Notes under the pieces: generated by a model
Seen by the model: the letters and a program-made list of their open reading frames with translations, nothing else
Database searches by the model: none
What the model was told of the DNA's origin: nothing
Shown: piece by piece, positions 1-7,972 of the stretch
Numbering within the stretch: position 1 is the stretch's first letter
Layout: each line of letters starts with the position of its first letter
Position numbers and translations under genes: made by a program
Assembly: GCA_004151065.3 (NCBI GenBank)
Contig: NWUY0300044057.1
Coordinates: 15,805-26,297 of the forward strand
Length of the DNA stretch: 10,493 nt
Direction of reading: 5' to 3'
DNA from: Larix sibirica
Taxonomy: Eukaryota > Streptophyta > Pinopsida > Pinales > Pinaceae

Positions 1-733
1 CTTGGGATCTTAAAGGATTCATGCATTTCCTTGGTGGCAAGTTTACGAGGAGGAAATAGCATACCCTTTGCTTCTCAAAGCAAGTCCTTCAAGGATGCCA
101 CGCGAGTGGCGCTCTCTCAAGCACAAAATCCGGTCCAGATCCCTCACCCCATCTACATAGTGGACAAAATAGAGGAAGTTCCAACATTAGAGATCTCTCA
201 ACCAGAAGTCAACCAGAACATTCTCCAATTCAAGGAGCAGACCCTAATCTACAGATTCAATGGATTGTGGCCAAATACAAAGGATCTCATTGATTGGTTA
301 GATTCAAACTGGCCCAAGGATGCTTGTGTTTTATTTTGCTCCAAAGCATTTTTCTAGTGTTTTTTTCTTCTCGGGAAGACCTTCACGTTGTTACAAGCAA
401 GGGGCCTTGGTTCTAGGGAACTGCAAGGCTCTTCATAACCCCCTTGTTCCCTGCTTTTATCCTCTAACTATGATAGTTATGAAGGTGCCCATCTGGGTAC
501 ATCTTCAAAACTTACCAATCCATTTTTGGAATCAATCGATATTCAAGGAGATAGGAAACGCTCTTGGTTGTTTCTTATCCTCATATAACACTCGCATGGC
601 TCAGAGTCTTTTCACGTATGCATGCATCAGCACCACCATTGACATCAGTTCAAGCCTTCCCAAAAAGATCAACCTAAAAATAGGCAGCTCCATCTGGACT
701 CAGGATTTGGACTATGAAAACACTGCCTTCAGG

Positions 734-775
734 TGTCGTATTTGTCGTCACACGGGACACCTCCTTAATGCCTGC
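734..775 (+). other. CCHC zinc knuckle within ORF1
   Basis: The segment reads CRICRHTGHLLNAC, an exact C-x2-C-x4-H-x4-C retroviral-type zinc knuckle that binds single-stranded nucleic acid. All four ligands are intact although the surrounding ORF is broken. A basic stretch rich in Lys, Arg and Gln follows, as usual in ORF1 nucleic-acid-binding tails. Confidence 0.85.
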
Positions 776-908
776 TCGCAAAGAAAGCCCCGGCAGCAAA
801 AGACAAAGAAGGCACACAAAGCCAAAAGCTGGCAACCCGGGTTGTCCTCGTATGAAGAAGACAATGAAGATGACTAGATTGAGAAAGATACGCCCCCAGT
901 AAAGCAGA

Positions 909-992
909 AACAAAGATCCACTCCACCTCCACCTGAGGTGCACATGCAGGAACAGAGATCCACTCCACCTCGGCCTATTCAAGAAGATGAAA
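909..992 (+). repeat. Imperfect 42-bp tandem repeat in the ORF1 proline-rich tail
   Basis: Two 42-bp units (909-950 and 951-992) share an almost identical first 18-20 bases: CAAAGATCCACTCCACCT at 911 and CAGAGATCCACTCCACCT at 953. Their second halves have diverged. The offset is a multiple of three, so the protein carries KQRSTPPPP and EQRSTPPRP in the same frame (frame 2), downstream of the TAG at 875-877. A slippage duplication in a disordered linker is the simplest reading. Confidence 0.7.
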
Positions 993-1168
993 GCACGAAA
1001 AGCGGCCCTCCACAAGGGCAAAAAAGATATCATGATCCTACCTCTTCTGACTCTGATAAAGAACTCGCTCAGGAATCCACGGACGCATTGCAACTGGCAT
1101 TAGTGTCCCCAACTTCAGGGGGATGGATACAAGTCAAGAAAAAACAAGGAAAAAAAGGAAACAACTGA

Positions 1169-1405
1169 AAATCAGCCCATTTCAGGGCCTTGATTTTCTT
1201 CTTCGTTTTCTCCATGTCATAGCTTTTCTTTCTACTACTTTCTGCTACTTTCTGTTGTGCCAATTCGGCTGAGAGTTCTTAATCTTCTTTTGGCAGATAG
1301 CCACTCCATTCCGCCTCACTTGGCCTTTGTGCAAGTAGCGGAAAATTGTTTGTAACATTATCTTCTTTTTTGGCAATACAAAAAAGTTCCCTTTGATTTC
1401 AATTA
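1169..1405 (+). other. Possible LINE 3' tail directly after ORF1 (no ORF2)
   Basis: The stretch after the ORF1 stop is T-rich and noncoding. It includes a perfect 10-bp tandem repeat CTACTTTCTG at 1235-1254. It ends with TTTGTAACATTATC followed by TTTGGCAATACAAAAAAG, which resembles the 3' ends of plant LINEs as I recall them. No endonuclease or reverse-transcriptase reading frame lies between ORF1 and this tail. The right boundary is approximate, with no clear poly(A) or target-site duplication. Ordinary intergenic DNA is the alternative. Confidence 0.35.
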
Positions 1406-3480
1406 AATAAAATGCCAATAGGATTAGGGAAAATGTATTTAAAGAAAATAATGGTGCTGCAAATTCTCGTTATATGGTTCCTCCATATCTATCTTTATTT
1501 GATAGTGGTAGAGAAGGTCGATCATTGGTTACCAAGGGCTCATTACAATTATGGCCATTCATATTTAAATTTTATGCAAAGGTTCTAACACTTATGTTTT
1601 AGAAACTCTATTTTGAAGTAGAATAATGGAGATTCAAAATGTTAAACCATATTAAAGAGTAATGAGAAGCAAAATGCCTTAGAACATTTGCTTTGAAATA
1701 TTATGATGAATAGATTCATACTCTAGTATTTGTAGATATATAACTTGGGACTAGAATTTCTAGATAAAGATAATGAGACAAATTTAATCCTGGTTGAAAC
1801 TACTTATTACGATTAAGGAAAAATTACAAATAGTATTGTTCAAACTATTTATAATCTAGCAAATGTTCAAATCAAAATTTGGTTTTTTAAATAAAATACA
1901 TTTTTCGTAGGCAAATAACTATTACAATAGAAAACAATTTTAAATATCATGAAATGCATTGAATCTTTGTAATGGTCATAAATACTAAGATCCAGGCCCC
2001 TTGCAAACCATTTTACTTCTCAAGAATGATGATAATCCACTGGTTGATATTTATGTTCTCCATATTTAAGACAACTCAATCTATTAAAATCCAATAAAAT
2101 ATATTTTTCCCTTTGAAACACGAATAAATTTGACACAACTTATTATTGAATAAAAAGATAATATCAATACACAATCCATGCTTCCCTATATGTGAATGGC
2201 ATAGACCACACGTTGATGTTGGAAATGATGTGTTCCATATCAAATATTTAGAGCTTCAAAGTCTGTTAAACTATGAAAAACGGGAATGGACACCCTGATT
2301 TTAAAGCCTATCAAAGAGTGCACAAATCTCCATCTTCATGTAGATCTCAAAGGAGTTGTGTTATGCATATTTTTTTATTTAGATAATACAATTAAGATAG
2401 ACGTTCACAGGGAAAGTGAGATGCAATTGACAACACATACAATCAAACTCAATCAACTTGCATAGTAGATAAACCAACAGTTTCTGTACATACTTTTCAA
2501 GGAGATATTTACTGTGGGCAGTTTACAACAAGAAAATCCTGAGATTACCTCTCAAACGCATTGGTTCTTACTGCTTGAATGTATGTAAAAATAAATGACA
2601 ACTAAACTCTATCGTGGTGAGATTAAGTTTAGTATGAGTTTCCAGAGTAACAATTTGGCCAATTTTAACTCATTTAATCCGGCCCATACCATATTTACAC
2701 CGCATTAAATGCCATTTATGCCAGATAGAATAGTGGAATGCTCGAGAATCAAGCATAGAAATATTTCCATATATTAAATATTGCTCGTCGAGCATCAACG
2801 GTGGATAATCAAATGCAATAAATAATCAGTTTGCCCAATTCCAACGACATCCAACATGATCACAGCTGATAAATGTGTTTTGTTTTTGGTGAATGGGTTG
2901 GAAAATATGGATGTGTCAACAAAAAAAAATATACAACATTTCCATTTTTTATCATTATACACCACCTCGTATCGGCCAAATTGCTAACCAATAAATGAAA
3001 ACAAGATCACCAAGAGCACTTTAAATGGTATGTAATGAAATACCTTCAAATAGAACTAACATTACACATTTTGGGCCAATGAATTCAATAATAACATGAA
3101 GTCACATCTTTTTTTTGTTTAAATATTAATGTTCTTCTGCCCTCTTTTGTTCTTAAGTAGGTTGGCCCTTTAGTGTGTTTAAGCAAATTTTTTGGAAGAA
3201 GTTTCTTTCATTATGGAGTGAAAAGCATAGGGGTGAAGACTCTTTTTTTATCTTCAACAAATAATGAAGCAATTGTGTTTTTTTGGCAGTACTTTGCAAA
3301 ATTTCTGGTAGATGTAAATTTGAGTATCAATGTTGGTGACTTCACTAGGAAGACTGTGTGACAGTCTGAATCTTGAATCTATGGTTTCACAGAATTAAAC
3401 ATGACTGAGTATATCCATTAGGTGACTAGGTGAACGGATTAGCAGGAATAACAGATTACGAGTGATTTTTATGTGAGAAT
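1406..3480. other. AT-rich stretch with no recognisable gene
   Basis: Neither strand has an ATG-initiated ORF worth reporting, and no tRNA, rRNA or protein-family motif is evident by eye. The stretch has many short A or T runs. Two small inverted repeats occur close together: ATGCT/AGCAT arms at 2738-2742 and 2752-2756, and a perfect 13-bp odd palindrome TGCTCGTCGAGCA at 2782-2794. The right part, just left of 3481, could belong to the 3' region or LTR of the Ty3/gypsy element. That cannot be tested here because the second copy is cut at the N. Confidence 0.6.
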
Positions 3481-3928
3481 GATTAGGCAAAGAAGGGAGG
3501 ACCACAAGGAAGGATATAAATGGGAATAATTATGTTTAGTAAGGAACCTCCTGGGTGAAAAATTGAAGGCGAAGAAAAGAATCAGATGCAAACCTGCTAA
3601 TGATCAAATCATTGATGATTTTCAGGCAAGACCTGTGTTTTTTTTCCTGTAACTGAATTTGATTAGTCATTAGTTGCAATAGCTATTCATTGATAATCAA
3701 TGCTAACCAAACAGCTTTATTGTGCCAATGGTCTATGATGAAAATTTCAATCATAAGTGGTGTAATAATAGAGCAATTTTATAAGGATTGTGATGGAGCC
3801 ATAAAACAAAACTTCACGAAACATAATGCTTGGAAAATCGAAAACAATATTAAAAGAAATAAAAGCACAACAATAAAAATAAGTAAAATGAAACAAAATA
3901 TTTACAAAGAAAAGCAAAACCTGATCAT
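3481..3928 (-). other. 3' noncoding region of the Ty3/gypsy element, block 1
   Basis: This follows the polyprotein end on the minus strand and matches 4844-5259. It is T-rich on the minus strand and has no conserved reading frame: single-base indels between the copies change the frame. A short hairpin, AATGA and TCATT arms, sits at 3599-3613, and its stem is kept in the other copy. It could be 3' untranslated sequence or the start of the 3' LTR; no TG...CA ends were found. Confidence 0.5.
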
Positions 3929-4842
3929 TCAAGTGCTAGTATGATCATGTGGTGGATCATAATAGTGTTTGAGGTGGGACTTGTTTGTAGTGTATGCTAG
4001 GATTCTGTCATATTCATCTTTCACCAGTTAAGAATCATTTCCAACCACATAAACCACCGTATAAGGTCCTATCCAGAGCTTTTGGAACTTAGTATGTTTC
4101 CCCTTCTCTACATGAGTTGAGTCCCATAATAAAACGCTTTTCCCTGTTTCGAATGTTGCAGTATTAGCACATTTATCAAAGTATTTCTTTATTGTTTGCT
4201 ACATTTTTTCAATGTTTTTCAAAGCATTCTCACATTGTTCTTCTAAGGCTAACAACGTATGAAATCTTTGTTTCAAGTGTGACTCCTCTAACTCTTCATG
4301 TTGAAATGCAAGTCTGTAAGAAGCTAATTGTAATTCTACGGGAATGACTACCTCTTGACCGTAGAGTAATTGAAAAGGGGTGACTGTGTACTAGCTTTTG
4401 TAGTAGTCCTATTTACCCATAAGGCATAAGGAAGATGGAGATGCCACTAACGTGGTTTATTTTCTACGATCTTTTTTAAGATTTTAATTAGTTGTTTGTT
4501 TGTCAACTCTACAAGTCCGTTTCCCTGTGGATAATAAGAAGAAGAGTAAGAATGTTTAATATTGAATTCGATGCAGAACTGAGTAAATATAGAAGAAATG
4601 AAAGTAGGACCATTATCCGAGACAATGCTAAGTGGAATCGCAAAGCGAGAAAAAATAGTGTTTTCCAAGAATGAAATGACTTGTTCATCTTTTGTATTTT
4701 TAAGAGAAACTACTTCTGACCATTCACTAAAATAATCAGTTGTTGTTAAAGGAAAGATGTAACCAATCGAGGATGGAGGATTTATAGGTCTAATACATTC
4801 AAGCCACTATTTTTCAAATGGACAAACAACTGTAACTAATTT
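3929..4842 (-). pseudogene. Integrase core and C-terminal domain remnant, block 1
   Basis: Integrase inserts the cDNA into the genome through a D,D-35-E active site. Reading from 4842 downward: CPFEK, then a TAG stop at 4807-4809, then WLECIRPI where the first catalytic Asp is expected but Glu stands. TTTDYFSEW follows, then VSDNGPTF with the second Asp intact, and GLVELTNKQ with the Glu intact. A TAG at 4447-4449 follows, then WHLHLPYALW. A frameshift falls near 4369-4376, inside the CCCCTTTTCAATTAC context. The C-terminal part then reads LLYGQEVVIP, has a TAG at 4199-4201, continues through KLWIGPYTVVYVVG, has a TAA at 4028-4030, and ends HLKHYYDPPHDH with a final TGA at 3929-3931. It is clearly dead, but its family is unmistakable. 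Confidence 0.85.
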
Positions 4843-4843
4843 N
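4843..4843. other. Single-N assembly gap at a copy boundary
   Basis: One N separates the end of block 1 (TGTAACTAATTT) from the start of block 2 (GATTAGGCAAAG). The sequence just after the N also occurs at 3481, and the sequence just before it matches 6191-6200. The N therefore sits exactly where suffix and prefix of the two flanking blocks would overlap. Confidence 0.95.
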
Positions 4844-5259
4844 GATTAGGCAAAGAAGGGAGGACCACAAGGAAGGAAATGGGAATAATTATGTTTAGTA
4901 AGGAACCTCCTGGGTGAAAAATTGAAGGCGAAGAAAAGAATCAAATGCAAACCTGCTAATGATAAAATCATTGATGATTTTCAGGAAAGACCTGTGTTTT
5001 TTTCCCTGTAACTGAATTCTATTAGTCATTAGTTGCAATAGCCATTCATTGATAATCAATGCTAACCAAACAACTTTATTGTGTCAATGGTCTATGATGA
5101 AAATTTCAATCATAAGTGGTGTAATAATAAAGCAATTTTATAAGGATCGTGATGGCGCCATGAAACAAAACTTCACAAAACATAATGCTCGAAAAATAAA
5201 AAACAATATTAAAAGAAATAAAAGCAAAACAATAAAAATAGGTAAAATGAAACAAAATA
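4844..5259 (-). other. 3' noncoding region of the Ty3/gypsy element, block 2
   Basis: This lies downstream of the integrase end (TAA at 5260-5262) on the minus strand and is homologous to 3481-3928. It carries no reading frame conserved with the other copy. Apparent ORFs on the plus strand here are antisense to a T-rich noncoding stretch. No LTR edge is visible before the N at 4843. Confidence 0.5.
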
Positions 5260-6200
5260 TTACAAAGAAAAGCAAAACCTGATCATGCAAGTGCTAGTAT
5301 GATCATGTGGTGGATCATAATAGTGTTTGAGGTGGGACCTGTTTGTAGTGTATGCTAGGATTCTGTCATATTCATCTTTCAGCAGATAAGAATCTTTTCC
5401 AACCACAGAATCCAGTGTATAAGGTCATATCCAGATCTTTTGGAACTTAGTATGTTTCCCCTCCTCTACATGAGTTGAGTCCCATAATAAAAAAAATTGC
5501 CTTGTTTCGAATGTTGTAGTCTTATCACATTTATCAAAGTATTTCTTTACTATTTTTGTCTTTTTTCAATGTTGTTCAAAGCATGCTCACGTTTTTCTTC
5601 TAAGGCTAACAAGGTATGAAATCTTTGTTTCAAGTGTGACTCCTCTAACTCTTCCTATTGAAATGCAAGTCTGTAAGAAGCTAACTGTAATTCTACAGGA
5701 ATGACTGCCTCTTGACCATAGAGTAATTGAAAAGGGGTGACCATGTACTAGCTTTTGTAGTAGTCCTATATTCCCATAAGGCATAAGGGATATGGAGATG
5801 CCACTGACGCGGTTTATTTTCTACTGATCTTTTTTAAGATTTTAATTAGTTGTTTGTTTGTCAACTCTGCAAGTTCGTTTCCCTTGTGATAATAAGAAGA
5901 AGAGTAAGAATGTTTAATCTTGAAGTCGATGCAGAATTGAGTAAATCTGGAAGAAATGAAAGTAGGAACATTATTCGAGACAATGCTAAGTGGAATCCCA
6001 AAGTGATAAAAAATAGTGTTTTCCAAGAATGAAATGACTTTTTCATCTTTTGTATTTTTAAGAGTAACTACTTCTAACCATTTACTAAAATAATCAGTTG
6101 TTGTTAAAAGAAAGATCTGACCATCCAAGGATGGAGAATTTATAGGTCCAATAAAGTCAAGTCCCTATTTTTCAAATGGACAAACAGTTGTAACTGATTT
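4844..6200 (-). repeat. Direct repeat of 3481-4842
   Basis: This segment of block 2 aligns to block 1 along its full length, in the same orientation, at about 93-95% by eye. Starts (GATTAGGCAAAGAAGGG) and ends (GTAACT-ATTT) correspond exactly to the first base after and the last base before the N at 4843. The two copies share lesions, including a TAG after CPFEK and a frameshift in the context CCCCTTTTCAATTAC. Confidence 0.9.
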
Positions 6201-6650
6201 TAATGGCATGGTTGAAAATTTTAGTTTACCAACTGTTCACTGGCAGGAATCAGATGGTTGAACAAATTTGAATGAATCTTGAAAAACTCTTGGCCAGTAA
6301 TAGTTAGTCCCGAGGATTTTATGTGTCGTCGTCTTAGCAGAAAAATGTCCTCCTACATGGATTCTCTCATCAGAGGAACCATGTAAAGATTCAAGTATTT
6401 TAGGAGACAAGACATCATCGACACAACGAAGTAATATGCCATCGGGATATCTACAAAAGAGGAAAGTATCAATAATGATAAATCCAGTTGCTTCAAGTCG
6501 TAATTTCCTTCTTTCGTTATTATTTAGATCATCGGGACAAAGTTCATGACTCAAATAGAAAATGATATTCTTATACCAAGGATGTTTTGACAATTAAATA
6601 TATTGAGATTCGATTAAAAACATATTCGAGTCATATTCATCATTAGATGA
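5260..6650 (-). pseudogene. Integrase remnant (zinc-binding region, core, C-terminal domain), block 2
   Basis: From 6650 downward the frame first reads NSSNDEYDSNM, then a TAA at 6594-6596, then SKHPWYKNIIFYL. The zinc-binding region follows, with HVGGHFSAKTT and NYYWPRVFQD. It ends in SDSCQ, where the first Cys of the expected C-x2-C is Ser. After a TGA at 6237-6239 and a TAG at 6165-6167 the core starts GLDFIGPI with the first catalytic Asp intact. It continues TTTDYFSKW, but then reads VSNNVPTF, where the second catalytic Asp has become Asn. The catalytic Glu in LAELTNKQ remains. An extra base near 5822-5830 shifts the frame before WHLHIPYALW. The same frameshift seen in block 1 recurs near 5730. 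The C-terminal part ends HLKHYYDPPHDH, with a TAA at 5260-5262. It is inactive on several counts. Confidence 0.88.
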
Positions 6651-6723
6651 ATTGTCAATTAAAGGAATTGCATGTTATGCTAAATGCATTGTCAATTAAA
6701 GGAGTTGCATGTTGAACTAAATG
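6651..6723 (-). repeat. 37/36-bp tandem duplication at the RNase H-integrase junction
   Basis: Units 6651-6687 and 6688-6723 share ATTGTCAATTAAAGGA and TTGCATGTT with few differences. On the minus strand the units encode HATPLIDN and HAIPLIDN in different frames, because the unit length is not a multiple of three. The duplication marks the point where most of the gypsy RNase H domain is missing, so it probably arose with that deletion. Confidence 0.75.
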
Positions 6724-7972
6724 AAATTCCAAATTGTTGCATTAGTATAGATTATAAAATATTTATTAAAATCAGGAGTAGCTAAAATAGGTGTCGAATA
6801 TATAGCCTTTTTTATTTCGAGAAATGCATTTTCAGATGTTTGGAACCAATGAAATGTTCGATCATATTTCAACAAATTGTGAACAGGTTTGATAATATAT
6901 GCAAAATTAGGAATAAACCTTCGCACAAAGTTAATTTTACCCATAAATGCTTGGATGGCCTTCTTTGAATTAGGAGCAGGGAGGTTTTGAATTGCTTTGA
7001 CCCTTCCAGGATCAATACTTATACATGCTTCAGAAACACCATAACCGAGCAACTTATTGGATGAAGCACCAAAACGGATTTAGTGGGGTTAAGTGACATG
7101 CCAAATTTTCTGCAATGTAGAAATACTTGGCGTAAGTGTTGAAAATGATATTTTTTGAATATGGAATGGACAGTAAGATCATCAAGATAGACCTAAATAT
7201 TTATACCAATTAGATCATCAAAAGCAACGTGCATGGCTCTTTGGAAGGTTGCACTAACGTTAATTAAGCCAAATGGCATTTGTTCATAGGAAAAAGTACC
7301 CCACCTGGTGGTAAAAGTAGTTTTATGCCTATCATATTTTTTAACCCAGATTTGATTATATCCATAAAATCCATCTAGCAAAGACATTGTCTGAGATCCA
7401 AAAACTTGCTATAGAATTAACACCATGTTAGGAAATGGGAAATTATCCTTGACACCCACTTTATTTAAAGCACGAAAATCAACGCATAAGCGAATGTCAC
7501 CACTCTTCTTACGAACTGGGACTAAACTAGAAACCCATTCAAAGTATTTGACCGGAAAGATGATTTTTGCAACCAATAATTTATCCAACCCTTTGTGTAT
7601 AGTAGCTTCTAGAGTTGGATTAACAAGCATTTGCCTCTACCGAACGGGAGAAGCAACAGCTTGGATTGGTATAGCGTGTTGAATAATGCCAAGGTCAAAT
7701 CCTCTTAGGTTTGAATAAGACCATGTGAAAATGTCGCGAAATTCGTGAAAAAGAGCAACAAATTGTTCTCTCTCATGGGAAGAACATGTAGCCGAAATGT
7801 ATAACAACTTTGGGTCATCTTGAGTTTCAATGTTAACCGGAAAAGTTTCATCAATTTTGTGTTTCGATTCTTCTTTGGAAGAATTTTGTTTTGGAGAATC
7901 ACTTGAAGTGAAAGAATTTTCTAAAGGATTCAAGCCTCTAGGAAACTTGTTGTGTTCCAGATTAATAATTTT
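6717..7972 (-). pseudogene. Reverse transcriptase with truncated gypsy RNase H, block 2
   Basis: RT copies the element RNA into cDNA. After the TAA at 7973-7975 the frame continues through a linker with FHEFRDIFTWSYSNLRG and a TAG at 7637-7639. The RT fingers follow, with VPVRKKSGDIRLCVDFRALN, then a TAG at 7409-7411. The palm reads SLLDGFYGYNQI (catalytic Asp), MPFGLINVSATFQRAM, a TAG at 7193-7195, then YLDD at 7178-7189. All three catalytic aspartates are kept. One base is missing in the A run at 7071-7074, moving the thumb (QAFMGKINFVRRFIPNF) into another frame. The gypsy RNase H begins IIYTNA, with Asn at 6741-6743 where the first catalytic Asp is expected. It stops at 6717-6719 with the rest of the domain absent. 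Four stops or shifts make it non-functional. Confidence 0.9.

Larger units (their letters stand above)
1..1168 (+). pseudogene. Broken plant LINE-type ORF1 (DUF4283 + CCHC zinc knuckle), 5' end outside window
   Basis: ORF1 proteins of plant LINE retrotransposons bind the element RNA and form the particle used for target-primed reverse transcription. The reading frame is already open at base 1, so the start lies upstream. Homology must be followed through three frames: frame 1 to the stop at 355-357, frame 3 from about 357 to 465, then frame 2 to the final stop at 1166-1168. Frame 3 holds a TAG at 414-416, preceded by GPWF and followed by GTARLF. Frame 2 holds a TAG at 875-877. The DUF4283-like part includes PIWVHLQNLPIHFWNQS (about 489-540), typical of this family. 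A CCHC knuckle follows, then a basic segment, an acidic stretch, a proline-rich repeat and the C-terminal motif GGWIQVKKKQGKK. Two frameshifts and two internal stops make it non-functional. A standalone host DUF4283 zinc-knuckle pseudogene is a less likely alternative. Confidence 0.8.
3481..4842 (-). mobile_element. Ty3/gypsy (Tat-like) fragment, block 1: integrase C-terminal half plus 3' noncoding
   Basis: This block parallels 4844-6200 along its whole length (about 93-95% identical by eye, with a few short indels, such as 4 bases present near 3515 and absent in the other copy). It starts where the other copy begins after the N at 4843 and stops at that same N. The polyprotein runs right to left. 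The coding remnant is 3929-4842 and the noncoding 3' part is 3481-3928. No LTR boundary, polypurine tract or target-site duplication could be identified. Confidence 0.8.

Noticed and set aside
674-1093. Minus-strand ORF of 139 residues opposite the zinc-knuckle region
   Set aside because: It is the complementary shadow of ORF1, rich in Arg, Leu and Phe because of the opposite-strand codons, and has no domain.
3173-3361. Plus-strand ORF of 62 residues left of the gypsy block
   Set aside because: It starts with GTG, has no recognisable motif and lies in AT-rich DNA. No support as a gene.
3747-3932. Minus-strand ORF of about 60 residues rich in Phe, Leu and Ile downstream of integrase, suggestive of a membrane segment or an env-like protein
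   Set aside because: The minus strand here is T-rich, so any frame looks hydrophobic. The other copy has a one-base indel and does not keep the frame.
3690-3944. Plus-strand ORF of 84 residues, with a 77-residue counterpart at 5049-5282
   Set aside because: Antisense to the noncoding 3' region and the integrase end, low complexity (Lys, Asn, Ile), and not conserved in length between copies. It is a by-product of A-richness.
7425-7682. Plus-strand ORF of 85 residues, repeated at 9391-9648
   Set aside because: Antisense to the RT. Its duplication only reflects the duplication of the RT segment.
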